Of a stretch of DNA of 64,000 nucleotides, positions 26,886 to 35,975 are shown piece after piece. Numbering within the stretch: the stretch's first letter is position 1; each line of letters starts with the position of its first letter. Both the position numbers and the translations under genes were made by a program. The DNA is from DASRJW01 sp964567755 (GTDB lineage Bacteria; Krumholzibacteriota; Krumholzibacteriia; G020349025). The DNA lies in NCBI GenBank assembly GCA_964567755.1, contig CAZMNW010000065.1, forward strand, positions 52,393-116,392, given 5' to 3'. Below the pieces are notes generated by a model. It saw only the letters and a program-made list of their open reading frames with translations, was not told the DNA's origin and ran no database searches.

Positions 26886-28970
26886 ATGCGAAGTATCGCC
26901 GTCGCGCTCACCGCCGGATCCTTCGCCCTCTCCTCGCCACTGGCAGATCCGGCGCCGACCGACCCTTACCTCTGGCTCGAGGACGTGACCGGCGACAGTG
27001 CGCTGGCGTGGGTCGGCCAGCGCAATGCCGAGAGCACAAAGGAGCTGGCCGAATCGGAGTCGTTCAAAGCGATGAGTGCCCGGATGCTCGACATCCTGAA
27101 TTCGACCGCGAAGATTCCCTACGTGACCAAGATCGGGAACCACTTCTACAACTTCTGGAAGGACAAGGACCACGAACGCGGCCTGTGGCGGCGCACCACT
27201 CTCGACGAATACGCCAAGGACGAACCGGCTTGGGAATCCGTCCTCGACCTGGACGTGCTCTCGGCGGCCGAAAACGAGAATTGGGTGTGGCACGGTGCCG
27301 ACGCACTGCCGCCCGATTACACCCGCTGCCTATTGTCGCTCTCGCGCGGCGGCGCCGATGCCGATGTCGTGCGGGAATTCGACCTGGTGACGAAGAACTT
27401 CATCGACAAGGGTTTCGTCGTGCCCGAAGCGAAGACTGCGGTCGGCTGGAAGGACGAGAACGTGCTCTACCTGGGCACCGATTTCGGCCCGGGCTCGATG
27501 ACCAGCTCCGGCTACCCGCGTATCGTGAAGGAATGGCAGCGCGGCACGCCGATCGATGCCGCCACCGTCGTCTACGAAGGCAAGGCCGAGGATGTGTGGA
27601 TCGGCGGCTTCCGCGACCATACCCCGGGGTTCGAGCGCGACTTCGTCTCGCGCGCCATCACTTTCTACACCAACGAGCTGTTCCTGCGCCGCGACGGCAA
27701 GCTCATCAAGATCGACAAGCCCGACGACGCCAATGCCAGCGTCCACCGCCAATGGTTGCTCCTGGAGCTGCGCTCCGACTGGACCGTGGGTGGCAAGACC
27801 TGGCCCGCCGGCGCGCTGCTGGCCGCGAATCTCGATGACTTCCTCGGCGGCAAGCGGACCTTCGACATGCTGTTCGAACCGACGCAGCGGAAATCACTCG
27901 CCGGGTTCGCGCCGACTCGCAACGCCATCCTGCTGAACGAGCTCGACAACGTGCGCAATAAGCTCTTCGTGCTGCGCTATGTCGAAGGCGCCTGGACCCG
28001 AACGCCGATGGCGGGATTGCCGGAATTCGGCGCCATCACCGCCAGTGCCGTCGACAGTCGCGAGTCCGACGATTACTGGCTGACCATCGCCGACTTCACC
28101 ACGCCGACCAGCCTGCACCTGGGCGCGGCCGGAGCGGGAGCCGCCAAGAAGCTCAAGCAAACGCCGGTGTACTTCGACGCCACCAATCTCGCGGTGACAC
28201 AGCACGAGGCCGTGTCCAAGGACGGCACACGCGTGCCGTATTTTCTGGTGTCGCCCAAGGACCTGAAGCTCGATGGCACGGCACCCACATTGCTCTACGG
28301 TTACGGAGGTTTCGAGGTCTCCGAACTGCCGCTCTACAGTGGTTTGCGCGGCGCCGGTTGGCTCGAGAGTGGCGGCGTGTTGGCGGTGGCGAACATCCGC
28401 GGCGGCGGCGAGTTCGGCCCCAAATGGCACCAGGCAGCGCTCAAGGCCAACCGCACTCGTGCCTACGAGGACTTCATCGCCGTCGGTGAGGATCTCGTGC
28501 GCCGCAAGATCACGAGCCCACGTTATCTTGGTTGCATGGGGGGCTCGAACGGCGGCCTCCTGGTCGGCAACATGCTCACCATGCGTCCCGACCTTTGGGG
28601 CGCCATCGTCTGCCAAGTGCCGCTTCTCGACATGCAGCGTTATAACAAGCTGCTTGCCGGCGCCTCGTGGATGGGCGAATACGGCAATCCCGACGAACCG
28701 GCAGAGTGGAGCTTCATTCAAGGTTTCTCGCCCTACCACAACGTGAAGCCAGATGTGAAGTATCCGCGGACGCTGTTCACCACTTCCACGCGGGACGATC
28801 GTGTCCACCCCGGTCATGCCCGCAAGATGGTGGCGAAGATGCGCGACCAGGGCCACGATGTCGTCTATTACGAGAACATCGAGGGCGGTCACGGCGGCGC
28901 GGCGACCAACAAGCAAGCCGCCTACATGTGGGCGCTGGCCTACACGTTCCTGCACAACCAGTTGCAATAA
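26886..28970 (+). CDS. Exported S9-family prolyl oligopeptidase
   Basis: 694 residues if started at ATG 26886, which begins a signal peptide (MRSIAVALTAGSFALSSPLA). An upstream ATG at 26793 has a better ribosome site (GAGGA, seven bases) and would add 31 residues before the same hydrophobic stretch, so the start is open. The N-terminal part is the seven-bladed propeller; the catalytic part holds the nucleophile in GGSNGG (near 28545), the Asp in TSTRDDRVHP and the His in IEGGHGG. It should cleave proline-containing peptides in the periplasm. Length and motifs match the family. Confidence 0.93.
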   Translation: MRSIAVALTAGSFALSSPLADPAPTDPYLWLEDVTGDSALAWVGQRNAESTKELAESESFKAMSARMLDILNSTAKIPYVTKIGNHFYNFWKDKDHERGLWRRTTLDEYAKDEPAWESVLDLDVLSAAENENWVWHGADALPPDYTRCLLSLSRGGADADVVREFDLVTKNFIDKGFVVPEAKTAVGWKDENVLYLGTDFGPGSMTSSGYPRIVKEWQRGTPIDAATVVYEGKAEDVWIGGFRDHTPGFERDFVSRAITFYTNELFLRRDGKLIKIDKPDDANASVHRQWLLLELRSDWTVGGKTWPAGALLAANLDDFLGGKRTFDMLFEPTQRKSLAGFAPTRNAILLNELDNVRNKLFVLRYVEGAWTRTPMAGLPEFGAITASAVDSRESDDYWLTIADFTTPTSLHLGAAGAGAAKKLKQTPVYFDATNLAVTQHEAVSKDGTRVPYFLVSPKDLKLDGTAPTLLYGYGGFEVSELPLYSGLRGAGWLESGGVLAVANIRGGGEFGPKWHQAALKANRTRAYEDFIAVGEDLVRRKITSPRYLGCMGGSNGGLLVGNMLTMRPDLWGAIVCQVPLLDMQRYNKLLAGASWMGEYGNPDEPAEWSFIQGFSPYHNVKPDVKYPRTLFTTSTRDDRVHPGHARKMVAKMRDQGHDVVYYENIEGGHGGAATNKQAAYMWALAYTFLHNQLQ

Positions 28971-29155
28971 ACGGGGGTCCGGTCGCCACCACACGACCAG
29001 CGCCACGGTGGTTCCATCGGGCGGAGCTGGCACACGCCATCTTGTGCCATGTCGTGTCTTGGGGCTAATCTCCCGGCAACCTCGCTTGTCCCGGTCCGCG
29101 CGTCGGATGCGCCGGCCGGACGCCTTGACACGATATGGATTGGAGTGCCTGCACC

Positions 29156-31198
29156 ATGCTGAAACGACTCTTCCCCCGCGTCCGGGGGGCGTTTTTCATC
29201 GCGTTCTGCTTGTCGACCGTCGTTGGGACGAGCGTCGCGGCACCATTGGAATCGGGTATCGACCGCAGCGGATTCGACGAGAGCGTCCGGCCGCAAGACG
29301 ATTTCAACCGCTACGTCAATGGCGGTTGGATCGACAAGACCGAGATCCCGGCCGACAAGACGCGCTGGGGCAGCTTCGACATCCTCCGCGATGGCAGCGA
29401 CAAGCACCAGCGCGAGATCATCGAGGAGCTCTCCAAACGCCAGGATCTTCGCGCCGGGTCGGAAGAGCAAAAGATCGGCGATCTGTATGCCAGCCTCATG
29501 GATGAGGCGAAGATCAACGCCCTCGGCACGCAGCCGCTGCAGCCCTATCTCGATCGCATCGACCACATCACCGACGTCAAGAACCTGACGCGCGCATTCG
29601 CCGAGCTCAGCAAGCTCGGAATCCGCGGCCCCATGGTTCAGTTCATCAACGCCGACTCGCGAAACTCCACCAAGTACGCCGTGTACCTGTCTCAATCGGG
29701 CCTCGGCCTCCCCAATCGCAACTACTATCTGAAGGAAGATGCGAAGAACGCCGAGATCCGCGCTCGTTATCCCGAGTACATCGCCAAGCTGTTCACGCTC
29801 GCCGGTCTGAGCGACGGCGCGGGTCGTGCACGCGCGGTCTACGATCTCGAGATGAAGATCGCCACCGCGCATTGGACGCCAGAGGACGACCGGGATGATA
29901 CCAAGACCAACAATCCCTATTTGGTGGCCGATCTCGGCAAGGTGAGCGACCAGATCGCGTGGAACGCATTTCTCGACGCCGCCGGCATGGGCAAGCGGAC
30001 GGACCTGTTCGTGCGCCAGCCGAGTTACATGACCACCCTCGGACAACTGTTGAATTCCACTCCTCTCGGCGACTGGCAGAACTACCTGCGTTTCCATGTT
30101 CTCAACGGCGCCGCCTCGTGGTTGTCTGCCGATTTCGCCACCGCGAATTTCGAGTTCTTCGACAAACTGATCAATGGACAGCAAGAGATGCAGCCGCGGT
30201 GGCAACGCTCCGTGCAGACTGTGAACTTCGCCATGGGCGAGGCCGTGGGCAAAGTCTATGTCCAGCGTCATTTCCCGCCGGAGGCGAAGAAGCGCATGGA
30301 CGCGTTGGTGCGCAACGTGTTGCGCACGTTTGAAATGTCCATCAGCGACCTCGAGTGGATGTCGGCAGAGACCAAGTCCAAGGCGCAGGGAAAACGCAGC
30401 AAATTCACCACCAAGATCGGCTATCCGGACAAGTGGAAGGACTACTCCGCACTCGAGATCCGGCGCGACGATGCACTCGGCAACTTGTCACGCGCGCGAG
30501 TCTGGGACTACGAGCGGGATCTGGCGCGGATCGATGCGCCCGTCGATTGCGGCGAATGGTTCATGAGCCCGCAGACAGTCAATGCGTATCACAACCCCAA
30601 CATGAATGAGATCGTGTTCCCGGCGGCGATCTTGCAACCCCCGTTTTTCCACATGAATGCGGACGATGCCGTGAACTACGGCGCCATCGGGGCCGTGATC
30701 GGTCACGAGATCGGCCACGCCTTCGACGACCAGGGCCGCAAGACCGACGCCGACGGCAACCTCAACGACTGGTGGACCGAAGCCGATGCCACAGCCTTTA
30801 CCTCGAAGGCCCAGGCATTGGTCGCACAGTACAACGGTTTCAAAGCTCTCGAGGATCTCAACGTTAACGGCCAGCTGACGCTCGGCGAGAACATCGGTGA
30901 TCTGACGGGCATCTCGATCGGCTACCGCGCCTACAAGATGTCGCTCGGTGGCAAGGAAGCTCCGGTCATCGACGGCTTGACGGGCGACCAGAGATTCTTC
31001 ATGGGCTTCGCGCAGATCTGGCGTTCCAAGTCGCGCGACGAGGCCATGCGCCGGCTGGTGCTGACAAACCCGCACGCCCCGCCCCAGTTCCGCACCAACG
31101 GCCCGCTAAGAAACTTCACGCCGTTCCATCAGGTCTTCCAAATTCAGGAAGGCGACGGCATGTACTTGCCCCAAACCGAACGCGTCAAGATTTGGTAG
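29156..31198 (+). CDS. pepO: M13-family (neprilysin/PepO-like) metallopeptidase
   Basis: 680 residues from the ATG at 29156 (GGAG ten bases upstream; an earlier ATG at 29135 is less likely). A signal peptide with core GAFFIAFCLSTVVGTSVA precedes the M13 fold. Zinc site: HEIGHAFDDQG (HExxH, about residue 516) and the third ligand in GENIGDLTG. The substrate-strand motif NEIVFPAAILQPPFF and the C-terminal NFTPFHQVFQI are typical. It should degrade oligopeptides outside the cytoplasm, along with the S9 peptidase upstream. The symbol is by family similarity. Confidence 0.95.
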   Translation: MLKRLFPRVRGAFFIAFCLSTVVGTSVAAPLESGIDRSGFDESVRPQDDFNRYVNGGWIDKTEIPADKTRWGSFDILRDGSDKHQREIIEELSKRQDLRAGSEEQKIGDLYASLMDEAKINALGTQPLQPYLDRIDHITDVKNLTRAFAELSKLGIRGPMVQFINADSRNSTKYAVYLSQSGLGLPNRNYYLKEDAKNAEIRARYPEYIAKLFTLAGLSDGAGRARAVYDLEMKIATAHWTPEDDRDDTKTNNPYLVADLGKVSDQIAWNAFLDAAGMGKRTDLFVRQPSYMTTLGQLLNSTPLGDWQNYLRFHVLNGAASWLSADFATANFEFFDKLINGQQEMQPRWQRSVQTVNFAMGEAVGKVYVQRHFPPEAKKRMDALVRNVLRTFEMSISDLEWMSAETKSKAQGKRSKFTTKIGYPDKWKDYSALEIRRDDALGNLSRARVWDYERDLARIDAPVDCGEWFMSPQTVNAYHNPNMNEIVFPAAILQPPFFHMNADDAVNYGAIGAVIGHEIGHAFDDQGRKTDADGNLNDWWTEADATAFTSKAQALVAQYNGFKALEDLNVNGQLTLGENIGDLTGISIGYRAYKMSLGGKEAPVIDGLTGDQRFFMGFAQIWRSKSRDEAMRRLVLTNPHAPPQFRTNGPLRNFTPFHQVFQIQEGDGMYLPQTERVKIW

Positions 31199-31201
31199 CC
31201 A

Positions 31202-31257
31202 GCGCAAATGGTCCCAACGAAGGCGGTGCGGCAACGCACCGCCTTCTCGATTTGCGC
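31202..31257. terminator. Nested hairpin terminator after the M13 gene
   Basis: A perfect 12-bp stem (31219-31230 with 31235-31246) closes a GCAA loop, a GNRA-type tetraloop. It is enclosed by a second perfect 8-bp stem, GCGCAAAT (31202-31209) with ATTTGCGC (31250-31257). The outer stem starts four bases after the M13 stop. Such a strong structure most likely ends the peptidase transcript, though no T run follows. Confidence 0.65.
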
Positions 31258-31285
31258 AGCACCGCCCTGGCACTCCAACCGGCTC

Positions 31286-31410
31286 ATGGGGCAAGGATTG
31301 GGGTGGGTGGACATCCATCTACTCGCCGCCGCACATCTCGCCGGGACCGTGCTCTGGAACCTCGACAGTCGGCTCGCAGCGATGGCGCGCAAACTTGGGC
31401 TCGGCGCGGT
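31286..31410 (+). pseudogene. C-terminal relic of a VapC-type PIN toxin
   Basis: The translation contains GLGWVDIHLLAAAHLAGTVLW and then DSRLAAMARKLGL, the standard C terminus of VapC PIN-domain ribonucleases (third acidic residue in WVDIHLL, fourth in NLDSRLA). The preceding 90 residues of the toxin, with the first two acidic residues, are absent, and no antitoxin gene is nearby. Only about 42 codons remain, between the M13 terminator and the MtfA-like gene. It is a relic of a toxin-antitoxin module. Confidence 0.7.
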
Positions 31411-31448
31411 GTCTCGAGCACGACTCCGTTGTTGCGCCCGACTCGCCG

Positions 31449-32318
31449 TTAATCGACCTTTCTTCCGATGCGTCGGCGCCGACCAGACACCAGCAACGAT
31501 GCAGCTCTGGCTCGCAGGTCCTGCCGAAAAACTTTCGCCAGCATTGCGTATAGCTCGGGGTGGTCGTCTCGCAGCATTGCGGGACGCTCGAAGAAGTACT
31601 CGCTCACCACGGCGAAAAACTCGGCCTCGTTCTTCAAAGCGTACGGGTCGATATCTGACCGGCCGAACCGGATGCCGTCCATCTCCTTGCGAATGAGCTC
31701 GATCCATGGTTTCACGGCGTCGCGTCCCAAGCCGACAGCGGGGATGCCATCGATCACGCCGTCCGACTTGTCGACGAGGTGTGCGAATTCGTGGATACCC
31801 ACGTTGCGTCGGTCGCCCGGGTTGCGAAAGCCGTGCAGCAAATCCGGCTTGGATAAGACCATCATGCCGTTCATGGCCTCTGAGCCGACCAGGCCGGTGA
31901 CGCTGTGATCGGCACTGCGTCCCATTTCGAAGTCCATGCTGAACGATGTCGGGTAGACCAGGATTTCGCGGATCTGATCCCATTCCCAGTCGGGGAACCC
32001 GAAGATCGGTATGATCGCACTGCAAGCGACGAGCACGCGCGTGGTCTCGTCCACTTCTGTCTTGATGCCGGTGATCCGCTTCTCGCTGAGAAAGACCTGC
32101 AGCTCCTGGCGAAAGCGTCGCTTCTCGGCCTCGTCCAGGCCGACAAAGAACGTGACATTCTCGAGAAGAATGGTCTCCCACGCGGGTGGGAACGGCTGCT
32201 GCAGCACCTCCTCACGGCGCTTCGTTTTCTGCGTCAACGACTGCCGCAGCAGCCATACCATCAGCCAGACGAGACCGAACAGACCGGCCAGCGTCAGTAT
32301 GACGAGCTCTTGTCCCAT
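31449..32318 (-). CDS. mtfA: MtfA-like zinc peptidase (M90)
   Basis: 289 residues. One membrane helix at residues 5-25 (LVILTLAGLFGLVWLMVWLL) is followed by a soluble domain with the zinc motif HEFAH at 176-180 and NEAEFFAVVSEYFFERP, which carries the third ligand. This is the arrangement of MtfA/M90 peptidases; in E. coli MtfA interacts with the glucose repressor Mlc. The N-terminal anchor is common outside Enterobacteria. Substrate here is unknown. Confidence 0.9.
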   Translation of the reverse strand: MGQELVILTLAGLFGLVWLMVWLLRQSLTQKTKRREEVLQQPFPPAWETILLENVTFFVGLDEAEKRRFRQELQVFLSEKRITGIKTEVDETTRVLVACSAIIPIFGFPDWEWDQIREILVYPTSFSMDFEMGRSADHSVTGLVGSEAMNGMMVLSKPDLLHGFRNPGDRRNVGIHEFAHLVDKSDGVIDGIPAVGLGRDAVKPWIELIRKEMDGIRFGRSDIDPYALKNEAEFFAVVSEYFFERPAMLRDDHPELYAMLAKVFRQDLRARAASLLVSGRRRRIGRKVD

Positions 32319-32352
32319 CGCATCTCCCGCCCGCTGTTGGTGAATCCCTAAT

Positions 32353-32697
32353 CTAATCTAGGCAGTCTCCGCCAATCGGACCGTAGAAAAACACCCAGAC
32401 GACCAGATCATCGCTGAAATCCTCGAAGCGGTGTACTTCGCCCGCGGCGGCGAACAGAACATCGCCCACTTCGAATGGCGTGCGCACGGCGCCATTGGCG
32501 AACGTCCCACAGCCAGATACAACGACATAGATTTCGTCGCGGTCGTGAGGGGACTGCGGATCGACGCCACGCGGCGCGTAGATTTCCACTTGCAACGATC
32601 CGTGCTCGAAGACCGAAGCGAATCGCTTACCTTCGACGGTGGGGATCTTCGCCATGGCCTCCGCCAACGTCAGACGTCTTGCGGAATCGAAGCGCAT
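32353..32697 (-). CDS. Cupin-domain protein
   Basis: 114 residues from ATG at 32697, with GGAGG upstream. The first cupin motif is visible (SPHDRDEIYVVVSGCGTF) and the second is AAAGEVHRFEDFSDDLVVW, giving the usual His and Glu metal ligands. It is a single small beta-barrel, probably a metal-dependent enzyme or binding protein of unknown substrate. The gene is divergent from the YjbQ gene with about 120 bp between them. Confidence 0.85.
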   Translation of the reverse strand: MRFDSARRLTLAEAMAKIPTVEGKRFASVFEHGSLQVEIYAPRGVDPQSPHDRDEIYVVVSGCGTFANGAVRTPFEVGDVLFAAAGEVHRFEDFSDDLVVWVFFYGPIGGDCLD

Positions 32698-32821
32698 CCT
32701 GCCTCCTCTCTCTTGCCAGCCGACAGGGGACCGGGTAGCGTCACCGGCGGGTCGGACGCCCCGGGCTCGTGGGCCCGGCATCGACACGATCGCGGCGGCG
32801 CGCAGACAGCAGGCCAGGGCC

Positions 32822-33241
32822 ATGCGACAGGAAATCACGCGGCTCCAGATCGAGACAAGAGGCGCCGGAGCCGTGGAGTTCACCGCCCAGGTGCAGCGAT
32901 GGGTCGAAGCGACGGGAATCCGCACTGGCCTCCTTACTTTACAGGTTCGACACACGTCGGCATCTCTCCTGGTGCAGGAGAACGCCGACCCCGAGGTGAT
33001 GCGGGACATGGAGCGATTCCTCCAACGCCTGGTTCCCGACGGCGATCCGCTCTTCCACCACAAGAGCGAAGGACCCGACGACATGCCCGCGCACGTCCGC
33101 TCCGCCCTCACCCAAACGACGCTCAGCCTTCCCGTGGATGCAGGAACCCCGACCCTCGGAACTTGGCAAGGCATCTATCTGTACGAACACCGGCGCCGCC
33201 CGCACCGACGTGAGGTCGTCGCCCATCTCATCGGAGAATAG
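32822..33241 (+). CDS. YjbQ-family protein (UPF0047)
   Basis: 139 residues from ATG at 32822. It shows the UPF0047 signature: LQVRHTSASLLVQENADPEV and, near the end, LGTWQGIYLYEHR. Members form a small trimer, and some have weak thiamine-phosphate synthase activity, but the main role is not settled. A BamE-like lipoprotein gene follows with only a one-base gap, so they are co-transcribed. Confidence 0.92.
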   Translation: MRQEITRLQIETRGAGAVEFTAQVQRWVEATGIRTGLLTLQVRHTSASLLVQENADPEVMRDMERFLQRLVPDGDPLFHHKSEGPDDMPAHVRSALTQTTLSLPVDAGTPTLGTWQGIYLYEHRRRPHRREVVAHLIGE

Positions 33242-33242
33242 A

Positions 33243-33599
33243 ATGGCCATGAACCGATCGCGCGCAGCCATGAAGCTACGCCGGCGCTTCTCCATCTGCA
33301 TGTTGCTTCTGGGCGTCCTGTTCACCGGCTGCGCCACCGTCGGCTGGGAGTTCCCCGTCGCCAACGTCGACCAGATCACCATCGGCACGACGACACGCGA
33401 CGACATCCAGCGCTTGTTCGGGACACCGTGGCGAATCGGTGTCGAGGACGGCCACCCGACTTGGACATACGGTCACTACAAGTACAAGCTCTTCGGCCAG
33501 GCCAAGTCGCGCGATCTGCTGGTGCGCTTCGACGAGCGCAACGTCGTGCGCTCCTACACGTTCAACACCACGGAGCACGAAGACCGGCCTTCGCGCTGA
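33243..33599 (+). CDS. SmpA/OmlA (BamE-like) lipoprotein
   Basis: 118 residues from ATG at 33243 (GGAG seven bases upstream, overlapping the previous gene). The signal peptide ends in the lipobox LFTGCATVG. The domain after it, ITIGTTTRDDIQRLFGTPW with YKYKLFG and a closing VRSYTFNTTE strand, is the SmpA/OmlA fold. In the BamE context it anchors to the inner leaflet of the outer membrane; whether this one serves the Bam complex cannot be told from sequence. Confidence 0.85.
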   Translation: MAMNRSRAAMKLRRRFSICMLLLGVLFTGCATVGWEFPVANVDQITIGTTTRDDIQRLFGTPWRIGVEDGHPTWTYGHYKYKLFGQAKSRDLLVRFDERNVVRSYTFNTTEHEDRPSR

Positions 33600-33617
33600 C
33601 CAAGGGGAGGATGAAAC

Positions 33618-34121
33618 ATAGCAAAAGTGGGTGTCATCGGTTCTGGAATCGTCGGCCAGGTGCTTGCCGACGACTTCTTGAACCACAACCACGCGGTGAT
33701 GCGCGCTTCGCGCGAGCCGGAAAAGCTCGCCGGCTGGAAGGCGAAGGCAGGTCCCAACGCCGCCATCGGGACGTTCGCCGACGCGAGCAAGTTCGGTGAT
33801 CTCGTCGTTCTAGCGGCCAAGGGGTCGGCCGCGGAATCGGTGTTGAAGCTCTGCGGTTCCGAGAACCTGGCCGGGAAAACGGTCATCGACGCGATGAATC
33901 CCATCGAAGAATCGCCACCGGTGAACGGGGTGCTTCAATTCTTCACCGGTCCGAACGAGTCGTTGATGGAGCGCCTGCAGAAGCAGGTACCGAAGGCCAC
34001 TCGTCACGCCGAGACTCGAAGCCGGTGGTGGATTCGATCCCCTTCACTTCTTGAAGATCGACTTTGGGATGTGCATGGCAACGAGCACGTGCGGCACGTC
34101 CACGACCTCGGCAATGCGTAG
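33618..34121 (+). pseudogene. Decayed NADPH:F420-oxidoreductase-like protein
   Basis: The reading frame gives a Rossmann start KVGVIGSGIVGQVLADDF and then VVLAAKGSAAESV and NPIEESPPVNGVLQFFTGP, as in the N-terminal half of NADP/F420-dependent oxidoreductases. A strong GGGGAGG (33604-33610) sits seven bases before ATA-GCA-AAA-GTG, so the original ATG appears to have become ATA; a downstream GTG at 33627 is the only normal start. After MERLQKQVPKA (about 33995) family likeness ends and the frame runs into the tail of the convergent acetamidase gene. About half of the usual 210 residues is missing. Confidence 0.7.
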
Positions 34122-35048
34122 CTCCCCCGCGAGCGAGCACAGAACATAGGCCTCGGTGCGCTCGAGGCCTCGTTCCTGCACCAGATAGTCGATCATGAAA
34201 CGCGTGGCCTTGCGGGCCGCCTCGTCCAATGTCGGGGCGAAACCAGTCACCGCGTAAGTCGTGGCGGTCTCGTACTCCGGCTCCGCGAGGCGCCGTCCGC
34301 CTTTGCGCACGCGCAGCTCCAACACGATGCTCATCGGTGCTTCGATGGCGGTGCCGCACACTTCGCCGAGCCCCTGCACCGCATGCGTGTCGCCGATGGA
34401 AAAGAGCGCCCCCTCGATGAAGACGGGAAAATAGACCGTCGTTCCCGCGGTCAAGTGCGGATCGTCCATGTTGCCGCCATTCGCCCGCGGCGGGATCGTC
34501 GACAAACGTTCGTCGGTGTCCGGAGCCACGCCCATCACACCCGCGAACGGTCGCAACGGGATCTCGATGCCATCGCGGAAGCGCACTGAGCGCGCTCCCT
34601 TGGCGAAACGGAAGGTGCGCAACCAAGGCTCCGGAAACTCGTCGCTCAGGAAACCGAATCCCGGCGCCACGCAGGCCCAGCCCCAGTCTCCGACCTCGAT
34701 CGCGTGCAAAGTCACTGCGAGCACGTCACCCGGCAGCGCTCCCTCGACGTAAATAGGTCCGGTGAGCGGATGAATGGGGTCGAACTCGAGCTTTGTCACG
34801 TCGGCTGGTGTCGACTCGGGTGTGAGCTGGCCGTCGGTTGCTTCCTTCGTCTCCACTTGCACGATTGCCCCTGAGGGTACGCGCAACACGGCAGGGATCG
34901 TGCGGCTCCATTTGTTGTGCGTGCGCTCGGAACCCAGGAAGTACTTCGGCTCGACCTTCGCGTTCTTGACCTCCGCGTCATCGCCCAGCACTTGGGGGGC
35001 AAGGCCGGCAATGATGCAGATTCCGCCGAGCACGATCTTCTGCAACAT
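34044..35048 (-). CDS. Exported acetamidase/formamidase-family protein
   Basis: 334 residues from ATG at 35048. A signal peptide MLQKIVLGGICIIAGLAPQV precedes the FmdA/AmdA fold: HPLTGPIYVEGALPGDVLAV, GDTHAVQGLGEVCGTAIE and the C-terminal TRFMIDYLVQERGLERTEAY. Family members hydrolyse formamide or acetamide; an exported version is less common and suggests a periplasmic amide substrate. Its 3' end overlaps the decayed oxidoreductase on the other strand. Confidence 0.9.
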   Translation of the reverse strand: MLQKIVLGGICIIAGLAPQVLGDDAEVKNAKVEPKYFLGSERTHNKWSRTIPAVLRVPSGAIVQVETKEATDGQLTPESTPADVTKLEFDPIHPLTGPIYVEGALPGDVLAVTLHAIEVGDWGWACVAPGFGFLSDEFPEPWLRTFRFAKGARSVRFRDGIEIPLRPFAGVMGVAPDTDERLSTIPPRANGGNMDDPHLTAGTTVYFPVFIEGALFSIGDTHAVQGLGEVCGTAIEAPMSIVLELRVRKGGRRLAEPEYETATTYAVTGFAPTLDEAARKATRFMIDYLVQERGLERTEAYVLCSLAGELRIAEVVDVPHVLVAMHIPKSIFKK

Positions 35049-35163
35049 CGGCAACCGTCCTTTCGTGCGCAACGAGGTCACCCGTCTTTGCATCCACAAC
35101 CCACTCGGCCCGTGGCGCCAACGCCACCAGCGGCAGGGCGCGTGAGGCCGCTGGTCGCGCCCA

Positions 35164-35853
35164 TCAATGCCACAAGTGCGTGGCGAAGAAATCGAGCGTG
35201 CGTTGCCAGGCCAGCTTCTTTGCCTGCGCATCGTAATGCGCACCGTGTTCGTTGCCGAAGGCATGGTCCGCGTCGTAGCGGTAAAACTCGTGCACAACGC
35301 CGGCCGCGTTCAAACGCTTCTCCAATGCGTCCACCATCGCGATCGTGAAGAACCCGTCCCGCAAGGCGAAATGCCCCTGCACGGGAACACGAATTGTGCG
35401 TGTATCGCCGGCTTCGGAAGGGGGGACGCCGTACCAGTCGACGACCACGTGGATTTCGGGAACGAACACGGCGGTCAAGATCGAGAGCGCGCCTCCCATG
35501 CAGAAACCAATGACACCAACTTTGGCGCTTCCTGGGTCCCCCGCCGCGCCCTGGTGGCTGAGGAATTGCGCTGCGCCGCGAATGTCTTGTTTGGCTGCAT
35601 CGAGGAAATCCAGTCCATTCATCAGATGCCCCGCCTCCGCAGCCTCCACCGTCACCTTCCCCCGGTAGAGATCGGGCACGAGAACGCGATACCCCGCCTC
35701 GGCGAGCGACGACGCGACACCTTTGATCTGGTCGTTCACCCCCCACCATTCTTGGATGACGACGATCCCCGGCGCTTTCCCACCTGCCAGTGGCTCGACA
35801 TGGAATCCGCTGCATTCCTTTCCATCCGGGCGTTTGAATCGGACCTCGCTCAT
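35164..35853 (-). CDS. Dienelactone hydrolase family protein
   Basis: 229 residues. The alpha/beta-hydrolase fold is plain: IVVIQEWWGVNDQIKGVAS, the nucleophile Cys in GVIGFCMGGALS, the late Asp in HFALRDGFF and the His in YDADHAFGNEH. Dienelactone hydrolases open lactones in aromatic degradation, but many members act on other esters. It is cytosolic. No aromatic-pathway genes surround it, so the substrate is open. Confidence 0.92.
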   Translation of the reverse strand: MSEVRFKRPDGKECSGFHVEPLAGGKAPGIVVIQEWWGVNDQIKGVASSLAEAGYRVLVPDLYRGKVTVEAAEAGHLMNGLDFLDAAKQDIRGAAQFLSHQGAAGDPGSAKVGVIGFCMGGALSILTAVFVPEIHVVVDWYGVPPSEAGDTRTIRVPVQGHFALRDGFFTIAMVDALEKRLNAAGVVHEFYRYDADHAFGNEHGAHYDAQAKKLAWQRTLDFFATHLWH

Positions 35854-35975
35854 GGTGCCTCCTCCTCGTCTCCGGCAAGCAAAATGCGGTCGGCAGAAGA
35901 TCCACTATAGCGGTTCCGTGCCTGGCGAGGTCCCGACGGTCTATGGGGCGAGGCGCGACGGTGTGCTGCACGTGC

